Source: Lactuca virosa
Lineage: Eukaryota > Streptophyta > Magnoliopsida > Asterales > Asteraceae
Assembly: GCA_928212115.1 (NCBI GenBank)
Contig: CAKMRJ010005745.1
Location: 67,809,160 to 67,873,159 of the forward strand
Direction of reading: 5' to 3'
DNA: 64,000 nucleotides
In this document: positions 22,468 through 34,482 of the stretch, piece by piece
How the letters are laid out: every line of letters begins with the position of its first letter
Numbering within the stretch: position 1 is the stretch's first letter
Notes under the pieces: generated by a model
Told to the model about the DNA's origin: nothing
Seen by the model: only the letters and a program-made list of their open reading frames with translations
Databases searched by the model: none
Program-made: the position numbers and the translations under genes

Positions 22468-22732
22468 ATGTGACCCTTTGCAACAAATTTTGGACCCACT
22501 CATCATGCTGTATTACACTCATCGTGCTCTATTACAATCTGTAATAAATATTCCTATAAAAAATTTAAGAAGAAAAAACGTTTCCTCAAATGTATATGTT
22601 TGCTTGTAAACTCAATTTGTTGTTGTTGTTGTTGTTGAAATGTTATATTTTTTAGGGATGATTAAATTGATCGTAAACACTTCCATGATTTCAATGGTAG
22701 CGCCACGGACAAGACACGACGTTGTCGGTACT
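22468..22732. other. short intergenic stretch with a GTT microsatellite
   Basis: A (GTT)n run lies at about 22619-22636. No gene is seen. Confidence 0.6.
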
Positions 22733-23761
22733 TGTAACGTCCGAATTTTCACAATAAAATTTTCATTTTTAAAATAAAGATAAATACACATTTTTAATAA
22801 ATGATAATCGGAATAAAACCATTGTTCGTAACCTAAAATCCAAAAAATCAGAGTAACAATGTAAAACATCGCGGAACCTCAAAACATAAACTGTTGATGT
22901 GTGTGTATACAATCATGCATTTGTCTTCCATTGTCCTCAAAAGTACTTGAAAATATTTTAATCTACAACTGTAAGAACAAAACTTAATGAGATCCCTAAA
23001 ATATAACATACACCATATAACACCATATATAACAATAACGGTCTGTTTCATGATGTACCTAGTAGTCATAAGTAATGCAGTGACAAAAATTCACCTAAGA
23101 AATAAACCGAATAATCATAATTGCACGCGAATATAGTAAAAGCTGGTCTCACGAAGCACCTAGACATTAAATAAAGGCCAAACCTCGGTCTATGACCCAA
23201 AATCCTAAAGTTTGATCCAAAGTCAAAATTAGTCAAAAAGTAAACCTACTGGTCAACGGGCGCCCACACCCTCTATTGGGCGCCCAATACCCATTATAAG
23301 ACAAAATAGTCGGGTTCAACTCGAACATCAGACGCATTCTGGATTTCACAGAGGCGCCCCAACGCCCCTAAAAATGAGCTTCGTGTCTAGGCTTAATTTA
23401 AAAGGATTTTTGACTTAATCCAATAAGTCATCACTCAACTTTTCAAATCTGAATCTCATTAGTATATTAATGAATAAATTTTCCAACTTTATCCATTAGG
23501 ACACTCCATTCAAGCAAGAACTAAACTTTAAGACTCTAAAATGACTAAATGGACCATATCACTTGCATGACTTAATGGGAAAGCACAAAGTCTTAACTTT
23601 CTAAGTCCAAAAGGTCTAAAGAGCATTCCAACGAGCTCAAAAGGTGTTGGAGTTCTCTCAACTCCAAAAAACACAATCAAAAGGAACAAAAAATGACAAA
23701 ATCCGTATGTAACTAGATCTAAAAACTTAAGGAATAAGATATGAAATTTATACTCACAAAG
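22733..23761 (-). mobile_element. Ty3/Gypsy LTR, 3' part on minus strand, truncated
   Basis: Read on the minus strand it ends AAAATTCGGACGTTACA at 22733, with a GGTGAA R-U5 segment and 'attaagttttgttcttacag' upstream, as in the other Gypsy LTRs. The part near 23260-23290 has paired GGGCGCCC palindromes. A plus-strand Gypsy LTR starts abruptly at 23762, which probably inserted into this one. Its 5' part was not found. Confidence 0.6.
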
Positions 23762-26700
23762 TGTAACACCCGTTTTCCAGGATGGATAAACTAAAGACTT
23801 AATGGGATCAAGTATGGGGTTTTTGGGAAACCCTATGCCACGACGTGGTGCATGGCTGATCAAGACGTGGCATAACTTTTATGGGACGCGCATTGCCGAT
23901 GAGCACCACAACATGGCAAGAGGGCTATCACAAGGTGGTGGCTGTTGTAGCCCGATCCCATGCTTTTTAGTGTTTCTTCCATATCTAAACACCTAAAATT
24001 AAGGTTTAGGGCATCCTCTTTAGCCCCCAACCCTTTCAAATGAGACCCTAGCCTCCATGCTTGATTGAGGGCTTGATTTCTCGATTTAGAGCTTATTCTT
24101 TGGATTTTGGTGAAGCTTGGGGAAATGAGAGGTTCATCTTGGTACACGAGATCAAGGAGAAAGTTTGGATCTAGTATCCTCTTCAGACATCTGAGTTGTT
24201 GAAGGTATAAAGCTCATACCTTGGCACTTATTGTGATATCCCCATTTTCACGGCCAGAAAAGACCGATTTTGTTTATGCTTTGTTTAAAAATCAGAGTAA
24301 CATTCCAAATAAAAGTGTTACAGAATTTGTTCCCAGAAAAACATGATAAATACATTATCAAAGCATTTCCGAAGAAATGTATTTTTATTCATTTTAAAAC
24401 ATTTGGGATGTCATCGTCAATACAGAAACATAAGCATAAACAGAACTTACATTCATTTACACTAGTGATCTATATCTCTTTTAAATCCCTCAGTGTAAAG
24501 TAGCTTCATATCGACACCTGTGATACAAATAAGCTTGAGTGGGTCAGGTTGGGAAACCTGGTGAGTACATTGGGTTTTCAACCCACAATAATATAGTTAT
24601 TATGTTTAAACATCAAACAATCAACCCAATTAGCCATCCCCATTATCTTCTTTACTCTTAAGGATCTACCCTAAGAATCAGCTATTCCTCGTTCATTTAT
24701 TCCTAAGGATTATCCTAAGGAATCAGCACGAAATCCATCATTGTCAGGGTTTTCTCAACGGGCACTAAATCCATAGTTACCAAGGTTTGCTCAACAGGCG
24801 CTAACTCCATAGTCGTCGGGGTTTACTCAACAGGCGCTAACTCCATAGTCGCCGAGGGTTATCTCGTTTATTGACGGTATCGTTTTCGAGAGTCCACTCG
24901 CAATACATGTCAATGGGTTTTTAGAGTACACCGGTGAACACATCGTTCACAACACCTACAGGTTGCGAGCCTGCTAGTGTTCCACTGGAGTATCTAGAAT
25001 AGTCCGTGGTTGTCATCCATACTCTACTAGATGACGGGGCCAGCATTTGGGAACAAGGTTTCCCACATCGTCCACCTCTCACCCTTACCTCATGGTCTAT
25101 ATCACCTCTCAACTCATCATCCAACTCATATTCCATCTACCCATGTTTTACCCAACATATTATGTAGATATAAAATACATATACAGTTTAAATCATTTAA
25201 AACATGTATAAAATTGTTCATCCAGCATAGATAGCAAGTATACAGATAATATTCACACATAACACGTAATTTATATTAAATACTTCATATCTATGTGTAA
25301 GATGAAAGTAACTATGCACTCACCTGAAAGGTGGTGACTCTGCACTCGAACAGCGCTTCGTTACTTCAAAATAAGTTTGCCTTGACAAAACCTAGTATTA
25401 ATACCACTAGGGTTTAGTCTAACGTTAACTGCGACTAATTAATAGTCTAGCTATTAATATTATTATATAAGCGTTAAACAACACTCTATATAACTCATAA
25501 TAATAGCCCAAATAATTATTTTAAGGTCCTAATAATGTTACTATAATTATTTAAAAGCTATATTAAAAATTGCATAGGCGTAGCTCACTTACATCAGGTT
25601 TTATAGAAAACCAGGCTTTCCTTGGAGCAGCGTTTCGGAACCGAAAGACCCTTTTTCCGGGACTCCGGGAGCCTCGGGGCTTCCTTCGGGTGCTAGGGGG
25701 GTTCCATAGGGTTTAAGGGCTAGAGAGAGAAAATAGAGAGAGAAAGGAGTTGAGAAATGTGTGGAAAATGAAGGCTGCCTCAGACTCCTTTTATATAACT
25801 GCGAGGGCTCGGAGTATGCTGGGCGTACTTCGGACCTACGTTGGGCGTAAGGGCTCAGCCGTACACATGTGTCGCGAAGCTGCTGGGGTGACGTGGCTAC
25901 TCTTGGAACCGCACAAGGGTCGGAACGCTAGGCGTAACTCCTTCCGACGCGGGGCGTACTTCGCATGTCAAGGCTTCCTTCGGACTACGCGAGGCGTTCT
26001 CGGATTACGCTGGGCGTAGTCCTCGCACCAGCTGTCATCATCCGAAGCAAGGCGTGGGCAACAAGGAATGGCTGAGATTTGGCCACGTCATCGAGTTCGC
26101 ATCAGGCTTCGTAAATTCATACTCCGACTTCAAAAATTCGTATATTTCGCATACGAGCTCCGTTTTCAACGTTCTTTATATCCACGCATAGGTGGGAACG
26201 TACTCTACAACTTTCGTTTACATTTCGTTAGCTAATTTTGACTTTATTTTTAAAGTTATATTTCTAACAGGTCGGGACAAGAAAAGTCCGTTAAAAATTC
26301 ATAACTTCTTCATCCGACGTCCGTTTTCGTCTGTCTTTTTATCGTTATGCTACTATTTATCTTCGCTATATCGCTCGATATAATATTCGAACTTCGGGCT
26401 ACATACTGCTAAGCCGAAACTTAGAAAAATCATAACTTCCTCATACGAAGTCAGATTTGGGCGTTCTTTTTTTGTTTGTTCTCGGTTTAACGTATACTAA
26501 AACTTTTGTTTAGATCACTAAGGCTAAAAAGTCCTCTATCGTAAATTCACTATTTACATCTTCCCGGTGCCGAGCCGGTTCCATCGCGAAACTTCGACGG
26601 GTCATAACTTCTTCGTTATAAATCGGATTTCGGCGTTCTTTATATGTACGGAACCCTTGAGACATATTCTACAACTTGGTTAAGATTATTTATTCTGAAT

Positions 26701-28415
26701 AATATTTTGTCGAAAAGTCGTTTTCGAACCCTATTATCTCTAAATTGACTAGCCCGGATCTACGGGCGTTACACTTATTCTTCTAGATTCAAATGTGAGG
26801 TCTTATTTGGATTGTTTTGGTCCCTTCCATGAATGCTCTTGGAGTTTGAGGAACTCTAGAGCTTGGTAGGGCTCCTCTATGGTCAATATGTATTGTAGAA
26901 TGGGAAAAAGGATTTATGTTGGAGTCATTCTGTGTCTATGCACCAGTTTTGACCCTGTTTGGGACTTATTAGACTTAGGATTAAAGATCTAGCCTTAGAA
27001 TGGAATCCTAATGGATAAAGTTGGAAACTTTATCCATTAAGTAATTGTAAAGAAGTAGATCTGAAGTTATGGTTTTAGATATGTAAGGATTAAGCACTTA
27101 ATGAAGATTTTGTCACACTTCCAGAAACCATGACGTAGCCAAGAGCTTCCCATGATGTGGAGGTGCTCAGATGCTCAACTATTTTGTCCCTACATGCCCA
27201 CGACATGGCAAAGGGGTCTTCACGTCGAGGTGGTTGTTGACTTGGTTGACCATTGGCTTTTGTTGACCTTTCACCATTGACTTTTCACCAGTTTCACTTG
27301 GGGTCAAACGTGGAGGATTTGGTTTGTTGGTTGAGGATCTATCTCGTTTGGTGTTAGTTAATTTGCAGATTTGAGTAGTGCAAGGCATGAGAGGGTTGTT
27401 GTGCTTCTCTGATTCTTCAGTTTAGGTGAGTTTCTCACTATGTCATGTATCCCTTTGTATATCCTTTTCATGGTAGGATAGAGGTAGTATAAGCGTACAA
27501 GTATGTTAGTTGGTTAGGATAACTGCTTGTTATGCTTATGAAGTCTAGGAAACTTGGTGTCTTGGTATGCTAGAATAGTAGGGTCTTGTCTGTTGAACGT
27601 ATGATATTGTTAGGAGTTATGTTTGGCTGGGGTAGGTCAATCTTCAGGATTATATATAACTGACCAGTAGACTTATTGAGAAGTGGTTAATGGCAGGGTA
27701 AGTAGGGAAGGCTATTTGGTAAGGGTATGAATATGCTAGTATGTGTTATGTATTACTTGGTTAGGTAGGAATGGTATCTTGGGTTATATGTGGTTTAAGT
27801 TGGATAGCCTGAGAACTCTTGGTCTAGTACTAGAGAACTTTTGGTCTAGTACCTGAATGTGATGTTCTTGTTTGATTGTTCTCTCTTAGGTAGGTTATCT
27901 GTTCGACTATCTATCTAATCACTGATTACATATGACTTTATGTATTGTGTAGAAGACTAGGATCTGGTACCAAGCAATTATATGAAAGACCAAGATTTGG
28001 CCCATGGAAGTTGTATAAAAGACCAGGATCGAACCCTAGCAGTTGTATGTAAGACCAGGATTTGGCCCTCGACATTTTAAGAGAAGACCATGATTTGGCC
28101 CATGGCAAGATGTCACTGTAAGACTATGATTTGGCATATAGCATTCACCCGGGGTTGGAGAAGACCGTTATTTCATGTATGATTGTTATGTATGTTTATG
28201 TGGATAAGAGATTTGGCTGGTTGGTGCTAGAGCCGAACACTTTGTGTGGATGCATTGTATGTATGATGGAATATGTGGTATAGTTGGGAACTCGCTAAGC
28301 TTTATGCTTACATTTTTGGGTTAAAAATTTTGCAGATCGTTCGTCAGAAGAGCTCGACGGGACTATACACACGCATCAAAATGAAAAATCTCTTTGTAAT
28401 TTTTGGGACGTTACA
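23762..28415 (+). mobile_element. Ty3/Gypsy 5' LTR, plus strand, interrupted by a solo LTR
   Basis: The LTR starts TGTAACACCCG (23762) and ends TTTGGGACGTTACA (28415), with a primer site next to it. About 2.1 kb remains when the inserted solo LTR and one target copy (24232-26778) are discounted. Phrases 'aagaccaggatttggccc' repeat four to five times at 27950-28130, and 'gaactcgctaagctttatgctta' precedes the end, as in the LTR at 2104-2766. Its internal genes are not in view because a CACTA element follows at once. Confidence 0.75.
24227..26778 (-). mobile_element. 2,542-bp Ty3/Gypsy solo LTR with perfect target duplication CTTAT
   Basis: The LTR is 24232-26773; CTTAT flanks it at 24227-24231 and 26774-26778. 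On the minus strand it begins TGTAACGCCCGTAGATCCGG and ends GGGGATATCACA. A minus-strand TATA box (25798-25791, TTATATAA) followed by a C/T-rich leader (25770-25720) sets the orientation. Repeats of the type GGGCGTAC / ACGCNGGGCGTA at 25815-26015 and repeated 'cataacttcttc...ttcggcgttctt' phrases (26290-26650) lie in U3. Large LTRs of this kind belong to Tekay/Del-like chromoviruses; that lineage is inference. Confidence 0.9.
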
Positions 28416-28418
28416 AGT

Positions 28419-28429
28419 TGGTATCAAAG
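28419..28429 (+). other. Gypsy primer binding site (TGGTATCAAAG)
   Basis: Three bases after the LTR end at 28415. It differs by one base from the usual initiator-tRNA complement, and shows that 23762-28415 is a 5' LTR. Confidence 0.75.
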
Positions 28430-28438
28430 TCGTGGTTC

Positions 28439-29000
28439 CACTACAAGAAAAACACGATTTTTCTAGGGAGGGGAACTATGGAACGTATTTATGTTGTTAT
28501 TCTGCAATGGATCGTGCTATGGAATGCCATTCTATAACGAAGTTGCTACCATATTGTCTACGTAATTAATTTCCGATATCGATCATGGGACTTGCTATGG
28601 AAACTATTACCGACTCCAAATCTGTTGGTATTACGCTACCGATATTTCTATGGAAAAAATATTTGTATCAATTTTCCACCGAAAAATTTTAGGAAAACAC
28701 TTTCTGTCGTACTGCTGCTTTTAAATTAATTACCGTGGTTAATATGCAACAAAAATTTTCAATGGAAAACAATTCCATAGTTTCTTTGCTATGGAAGTAG
28801 CATTCGTAGCTATTTGTTAGGGAATTATGTTATGGAACTTGATTTCCGTTGCTTGTTTTTCTATGGAAAAAAATCCTAGCTAATTTGTGATGATGTTTTT
28901 TATAAAGTTAAATTCCATAGCAAACCCGTGGAAGTTTTAGTATGGACCAAATATATGTCTCAACTTTTGTTACGAATTTTACTAGTAATTAATTTTTTGT
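28439..29000 (-). mobile_element. CACTA terminus and subterminal repeats
   Basis: CACTACAAGAAAAACACG starts at 28439, nine to ten bases after the Gypsy primer site. Downstream, CTATGGAA and its complement TTCCATAG recur about ten times to 28925, typical subterminal repeats. Since the transposase fragment reads leftward, this is probably the element's 3' end. The other terminus was not found. Confidence 0.75.
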
Positions 29001-29357
29001 AAAGTATTTTACATTATAATTCCATATTATGGGATTTATTTGTATAATTAAAGTGTGCACTCCAATTCCCATATTCGCAAACCCACAAGTGGAAGAAGAT
29101 AAATTAGGGACAATTGATGTCGTTTTCTTCAAGAAGTAACCTGAGACTGTGCGGATGTGAACATCCGGTAGGAATGTGGACGACATAAACGCTAAAGAAT
29201 TCTGGACGAAGGTTCCTTGGCAGCACAAACTACAATGATGAAGACAAAAATTGTGGTTTTTTTTCATTTGATTGACCCACAACTCCCGAACAAGTGGTAT
29301 AGAGAGAATATGTATGAGTTGAGAGTTCAAGACAATGGTGAACAAGCCTTTTTAGAA
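29001..29357. other. CACTA interior, no clear gene
   Basis: The stretch between the subterminal repeats and the transposase fragment carries only short ORFs. A run of 15 C lies at 29358-29372, an unusual homopolymer that also breaks the transposase frame. Confidence 0.5.
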
Positions 29358-29372
29358 CCCCCCCCCCCCCCC

Positions 29373-30340
29373 TCACGCTCCTGTCAATTTTAATGTCAAA
29401 GTGCTTCCAAGCTTCAGAATCGGATGGATAACACATTACTACAACATCGTGTCCATGATCCTCAGAGTGTCATCGCATGGAAGGAGTTGTGGCTTGTGAA
29501 GCATATAGTCTTCAACCTTGGAGTCAAAGGAAAGTAATGCATTCTCTTAAAGAGTACGAGAGAACATCTGTAAAATTTTTTAACAGTTTGTACCTATCTG
29601 CATTGCAAAATTTGCACTGACAAAGCTCTTTGTCACCCCTCCAATATATCATACATCTAGACATGCAGCAGTCAATCAACTCCATAGGAAAACCTAGTGC
29701 CTGTATTAACTTTTTTCTCTCATATAAACTACCTACCATATTATTATCCTCAGGTAACCCATCATTTATCAATTTCCAGATTGCATCATAACATTGTTCA
29801 GGTATGCAATACTCTGATTTTATATTCAATAGTCTTGCTACAGCAGACAGTTGTGTGACTTTTTTTACATCCAGACCACAACTCTTTATCGGCTTCCTCT
29901 ATCATATCAATTTTTTTACCTTTGGCATTTGGCTACTCCGCATGATTACTAGTAATAAAACCAGGAGCCATTGCATCTATAACCATTTCTATATAACTTC
30001 ATTCATGAACTTTATTCAAAGTTGTGCTTGAATCATCCACCCCTAAATATGTATTGTCATTAATGGATGTTTTGATATGTTTATCCCAAAACCAATAATC
30101 CTGAAAAAAAACCTGACTTGTACAAATGATGCTTTATAGTATCACGGTCTCTATATGGTATGTTACAACATTTGATGCATAGGCATTTGATTATATCTTC
30201 ATCCATACACCTTTGTTGACTTGTAGCAAAGTCTATGAAATTTTCACTTCTTGTATGAAAACAGAAGAGACAGAACCGCGATCATCTTTTCTTTCATAAA
30301 TACACGTTCTATTGGTGTTGTTCATGATGTTAAATCTGTA
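29373..30340 (-). pseudogene. CACTA TNP2-type transposase, N-terminal fragment
   Basis: Reading right to left, 30210-30060 encodes a degenerate transposase-associated zinc domain (C-L-C-I-K-C-C, then 'HHLYKSGF'), frameshifted near 30105. Next, 29829-29524 encodes 'EDNNMVGSLYERKKLIQALGF' and 'CMIYWRGDKELCQCKFCNADRYK', the conserved cysteine-rich entry of Transposase_21. Then 29436-29373 has 'YPSDSEAWKHFDIK', the HPxDxxAWKxFD motif (H replaced by Y). The catalytic core normally downstream is missing; the CACTA end follows within 1 kb, so the gene was internally deleted. The enzyme would have cut and pasted the CACTA element in the nucleus; this copy cannot. Confidence 0.85.
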
Positions 30341-30370
30341 CAATATACATTTAAATAACACAATATTAGG

Positions 30371-30512
30371 CCATCTCCAATGCATTGAAATCATATGAGT
30401 TCAATGGATTGACACATGTGCATTCCACTCATTATATAATTTTACCTATTAAACTCTACACTCCATTAAACTTTATACAATTTAATGGATTTACACATCA
30501 TTTATGTGAGTG

Positions 30513-30570
<58 letters not shown>

Positions 30571-30732
30571 TAGAGAGAGAAAGAGAGAGAGTGTGTGTGT
30601 GTGTAGAGTTCATTGGGTAATGAACTCCCCATTTTATTGAATTCCATGTCATTAACCCACAATGGGGATTTTGAGTTTAATGGGATTAAAATCCCCATTC
30701 AACTCCCCATTAAACTACCATTGGAGATGGCC
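30371..30732. mobile_element. PIF/Harbinger-like MITE
   Basis: The 14-bp terminal inverted repeats are GGCCATCTCCAATG at 30371 and its exact complement ending at 30732. Flanks are TTA (30368-30370) and TTG (30733-30735), a Harbinger-type TTA/TAA target with one change. The interior has 'tttaatgg' and 'ccccatt' phrases and a GA microsatellite, and no coding capacity. Confidence 0.75.
30519..30604. repeat. GA then GT microsatellite
   Basis: About 35 GA units (30519-30590, with GATA interruptions) pass into GT (30590-30604). It lies inside the MITE. Confidence 0.95.
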
Positions 30733-30739
30733 TTGTGTT

Positions 30740-31383
30740 CATTAATATGGTTTCGATTTGATGGATGGGATTTGAATCAATCAAATATATATGTACAATA
30801 TAAATATTGAAAAGGTACCTTTACTATAAATCGTTTCACAAAATGACCTATTGATGAACCAATCTTGAAAGTTTTCTCGTTTGTATAAGTGAATCACTTT
30901 GATGATTTGATGGCGTAGAATAGTTGTACACATGTTTAATTGAAATTGAAAATTACAGAAAACGGTTTCAAAGAAAGAGTGTATCAGGATACCTTCGAAT
31001 ACCCTTGGTCGTGATTTCGACGTGTTGATGGATACTAGGTCAAAGTATTTGGTCGATATTATTCAATATTTGAAAATGTTAAATATAGAAACATACATGA
31101 AATTATTAAAAAAATTATCTACATAATTATAGGTCCTAAGAAACATAGAAACTTTATTATAGTTATTAAGAAAATAACAACCTAAACAAAATAAAATTGT
31201 ATACAAAATACACCCATTGTCAATAAAGTAACATACACTAAACTAACATATGTGACCGAATTGATAATTATAACACAACCATTTAAATTTACTAACATAA
31301 TATAAACACCATTGAAAGTTATTAATACTTAATAATTAAAACAATTTTTCTTTTTGTCTTCCAAAAATATATATGCATCCATT

Positions 31384-31436
<53 letters not shown>

Positions 31437-31510
31437 ATATAAAGAGTATTCACAACATTTACAAACTATTAATATCCATTATCAACCACATTCCTAATAA
31501 ACCTACAAAG
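30740..31510. other. AT-rich stretch with AT microsatellite, no gene
   Basis: About 20 AT units lie at 31390-31430. Nothing else is recognised. Confidence 0.7.
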
Positions 31511-31519
31511 TTTACCATA

Positions 31520-32350
31520 GTCTACGTACCAACGATAAACATTGCAATACTTCTATGGTTCCTCATCCTCATCTATTCCATCCGCAAATGCCCCTTCAAC
31601 AGAATGACCTACCTCTTCACATTGGAATGTGATTTTATCCATTGTAGGTTTATGAACAACATCTACATTCCTCAAAATTTCTCTGGCACTATCAGCATAA
31701 TTTGTCTACTCTCCAAATCCGGAACCGCCCAACCGAAATACGCATCAAGTAGTTGTAAACCTACAAGTACACATTAAAAAACTATCAATCCAATCTAGTA
31801 GTTTCAGTAAGTATTGCAAATTATACAACAGAACACTAAATATTCTAAAATCTACTCTTGGACAATAATACCAAAATTAAATATTTATGTGGAAAATACA
31901 TTGCATAAACTGTAAACATGTATTAATTAAGTACATATAAAATGTAATGTACATGCTATACATACCTTCATCACACTCAGGAGTCCCTCTTGATATGTAC
32001 ATCATCTCAACCAAATAAATTGCTTCAAGATGATGCTCATCTCCTGCCCTAGACAACAACCTCATTCCCAAATCAAAATTTGCCCTCACAGAAGCACTCC
32101 TCCTGTTAACAAAATAACAATACCATTAAGACCAATGCCACTAAAAATAAATTAAATCAAATTACATAAAATTAATCAAATTACACATACCACTCCTTGT
32201 CTATACATAGCTTCAATGTTTTGATGCGCTGCACATTTATGTATAAATACATCAGCGTTAAGCGTTTTGGAACACATGCCTTAAAACATGTCGATGGATG
32301 CTTGTTTGAACACTATATGTTCTTCCCCCGACGCATACCTCTTTTTCGAA
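31520..32350 (-). pseudogene. F-box/Sel1-like protein pseudogene (At2g35280-like)
   Basis: Three minus-strand pieces with GT-AG-like gaps read: 32345-32195 ('EEHIVFKQASIDMF', then after a stop 'FIHKCAAHQNIEAMYRQGV'), 32099-31974 ('RANFDLGMRLLSRAGDEHHLEAIYLVEMM') and 31765-31550 ('GLQLLDAYFGWAVPDLE', then after a frame change a cysteine-containing acidic tail 'GIDEDEEP' and a stop). Repeated A-x-x-x-N-x-E-A-x-Y/M-x-x-G patterns are Sel1-like, and the order matches plant F-box proteins of the At2g35280 type, which recruit substrates to SCF ubiquitin ligases. A stop after IDMF and a frameshift near 31700 make it dead. Possible upstream exon remnants extend to 32800, but the F-box itself is not convincingly visible. 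It may be a host fragment captured by the CACTA element. Confidence 0.55.
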
Positions 32351-33424
32351 CTTCAAAAATTGAAATTTACAATTATTAACAAATAAATCAAGTTCTATTT
32401 CATCAAATATACATTCATAAGTTAATGTTTATAAGAATTACCAAATTCTTGCAGATATGATGCCTTTTGCAGATTTTGACCCTAACTTTGCAATAACCAA
32501 ATGCTTGCAGATTCGATATTCTACTAACAAAATAAACATTGCATAAGTTGATATCATTTTTTAAGAAAAAACATGCATAAATGTGAAATACTGTGTAACA
32601 GGATAAGAAAAAAACCTTATTTTGATGCACTGATCATGGAGTAAGTACTAGCTTCAATAATGTTGGGGAAAATCGATTATGAGAGCGATTCTCTAACAAG
32701 GATTTTAGGGTTTTCTTTGATCGTTGGTAGTTTTGATCTTCGTGAAGATTGCAAACGTCCGGAATGACCTGTAGAACTGAAACGACATAATGACATCAGA
32801 AACATCATGGCGCCTAAAAGATGTAAAGTGCAAAAAGAACAAATTGCACTTAAAATAATTCCAAATATGAGATTACTAAGGGTAGTTTTTTCAAAACATA
32901 TTGCTCAAAAAAAATTAACATTTTTGAGTAAACAACGAGTACAAATTTGTATTCCTCATCAAGAACCCATTAATTAATGACAAAATGACCTAATTGCCCT
33001 TGTAAATATAACGCTTAATGTTGGATTACAAAGAGTTTTTTGTCAAAACAAATCAAGTCAAACTATATTTGGATTCATATTTATATTTATCAATTTCATG
33101 TTTTCTTTTTAAAAATTTAATCAATATATGGTTTGAATATGAATCATAATAACAAATTATACAAGATTGACATAAAAATATTATAACAACATAGAATAAA
33201 AAATTGAAATAGATTTTAACAACATCAATGTAACTAATCTAATGTTAGAAGAACATATATAGAATAAAAACAACTAGATATATATTAAAAACAATAAGTA
33301 GATAACAAAGTAAATATTAAAATGACAAAATATTCAACTAAAAATTAAGATCTAATCTATTTACTAAGCTCATTATATTTCTTACATATCATTTTAATTA
33401 TGACATGAAGGTCTTCAAGATAAT
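32351..33424. other. sequence without a supported gene
   Basis: It includes possible decayed upstream exons of the F-box-like pseudogene (about 32640-32800, minus strand, in-frame stops) and otherwise AT-rich sequence. Confidence 0.4.
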
Positions 33425-33670
33425 TTACTTCTTTTTTCCCACATTGATCTCATCATCAAGATATTTGTGTACAACATCTTTGTGAATCAAGTTAGTTTCC
33501 TCGATCTGTCTTTTCTTCTCCTCACGATTCTGGATGGAAGTATCAAGCATTGCTTTGATTGCATTCATGTTAATACATGAGTACACATGATCGATACTTT
33601 TGGTGAGAGAAAGCTTCTTTACTTCAGACAAAATATCCAAAGAATTGTTAGCTTTGGATGAAGAAGCCAT
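33425..33670 (-). CDS. hypothetical 81-aa protein
   Basis: I do not recognise this ORF. It starts with ATG at 33670 in a plausible context (AAACGAATGGC), has a serine-rich N-terminus, a predicted amphipathic helix ('DILSEVKKLSLTKSIDHVY'), a charged region ('NREEKKRQIEETN'), and ends in KKK. A TATA-like TTATAAAA lies on the minus strand near 33740, about 70 bp upstream. It could be a short exon of a CACTA-captured gene, a small host gene, or chance. No close coding neighbour supports it. Confidence 0.3.
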   Translation of the reverse strand: MASSSKANNSLDILSEVKKLSLTKSIDHVYSCINMNAIKAMLDTSIQNREEKKRQIEETNLIHKDVVHKYLDDEINVGKKK

Positions 33671-33986
33671 TCGTTTGGAATGAAGTAAGATGTATAAGAT
33701 CTGGTGGTAGATAATATGCGTATATGGGGGATTTTATAAGAATAAAGGGTAGATATTGAAAGATCTCTAGTTATTAATATATATGGGTATTAGTTTGAAT
33801 AGTGAATCTACATAATAAATAATATAACATAGTGTTGTTCACTAGTTTTCTACCCACATGAACACAAGGTTTACCAATATAAAAAATAACAATTTCTTTT
33901 TTAAACTATCTTATCTTCATTCAATAGTAATTAAAATGCTACCTATGTAAACAAAAATAATAGCTAATCTTGCATCAAACACAACC

Positions 33987-34277
33987 TTGAATGAAGATTT
34001 CATCGCCACCATTGGAGAAAACCTAGAAAGTTTGGAATCAAGAATGAGAGTAATGGAGGCTCTTCTCCAACGATTTTCGAATGATGAGACAAAGATCAAC
34101 GAAGTTCTAGATGCTCCGTTGAAGGAGGAAGTCTCCAACGATATACCGAATGTAGAATACGAGATGGGCGTGGTGAAGTCAAACACAAGAGATCAGAATC
34201 AATATTTAATAGATTATATGATAATCTTGGCTAGAAACATCAAGATAATGAATAGATTCCTAAACACGTCTCTTTAG
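33987..34277 (+). CDS. hypothetical coiled-coil fragment, 97 codons, no ATG at the 5' end
   Basis: An open frame from about 33951 to the stop at 34275 encodes a leucine/glutamate-rich segment ('IGENLESLESRMRVMEALLQRF') that looks like a coiled coil, then an acidic stretch. The first in-frame residue taken as start is TTG; there is no upstream ATG, so this is probably a 3' exon or a remnant. It diverges from the 81-aa ORF to its left by about 300 bp. Function unknown. Confidence 0.25.
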   Translation: MNEDFIATIGENLESLESRMRVMEALLQRFSNDETKINEVLDAPLKEEVSNDIPNVEYEMGVVKSNTRDQNQYLIDYMIILARNIKIMNRFLNTSL

Positions 34278-34482
34278 TAATGTCGATTTAGGGATGGAAA
34301 TAATGTTGTTTACTTTTAATCTATTTTTGATATGATCTTATTATGTGTGTAACTGCATATGCAAATTTTTTGATCATGTAATCGACGATAAATCGGATAT
34401 GAAATGTTCATTATATATGTATGGTTCAAATTACCAAAAACAGGTTAAATTATATTGTTTTTTAATTAATTTTTGTATGTAT
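34278..34482. other. AT-rich sequence, nothing recognised
   Basis: Short stretch between the coiled-coil fragment and the Copia-type LTR. Confidence 0.5.

Noticed and set aside
25750..26019. 89-codon ORF that might be a host gene
   Set aside because: Lies in repeated GGGCGTA units within a solo LTR.
29358..29372. 15-base C run as a functional site
   Set aside because: Most likely replication slippage or sequencing uncertainty; nothing else supports function.
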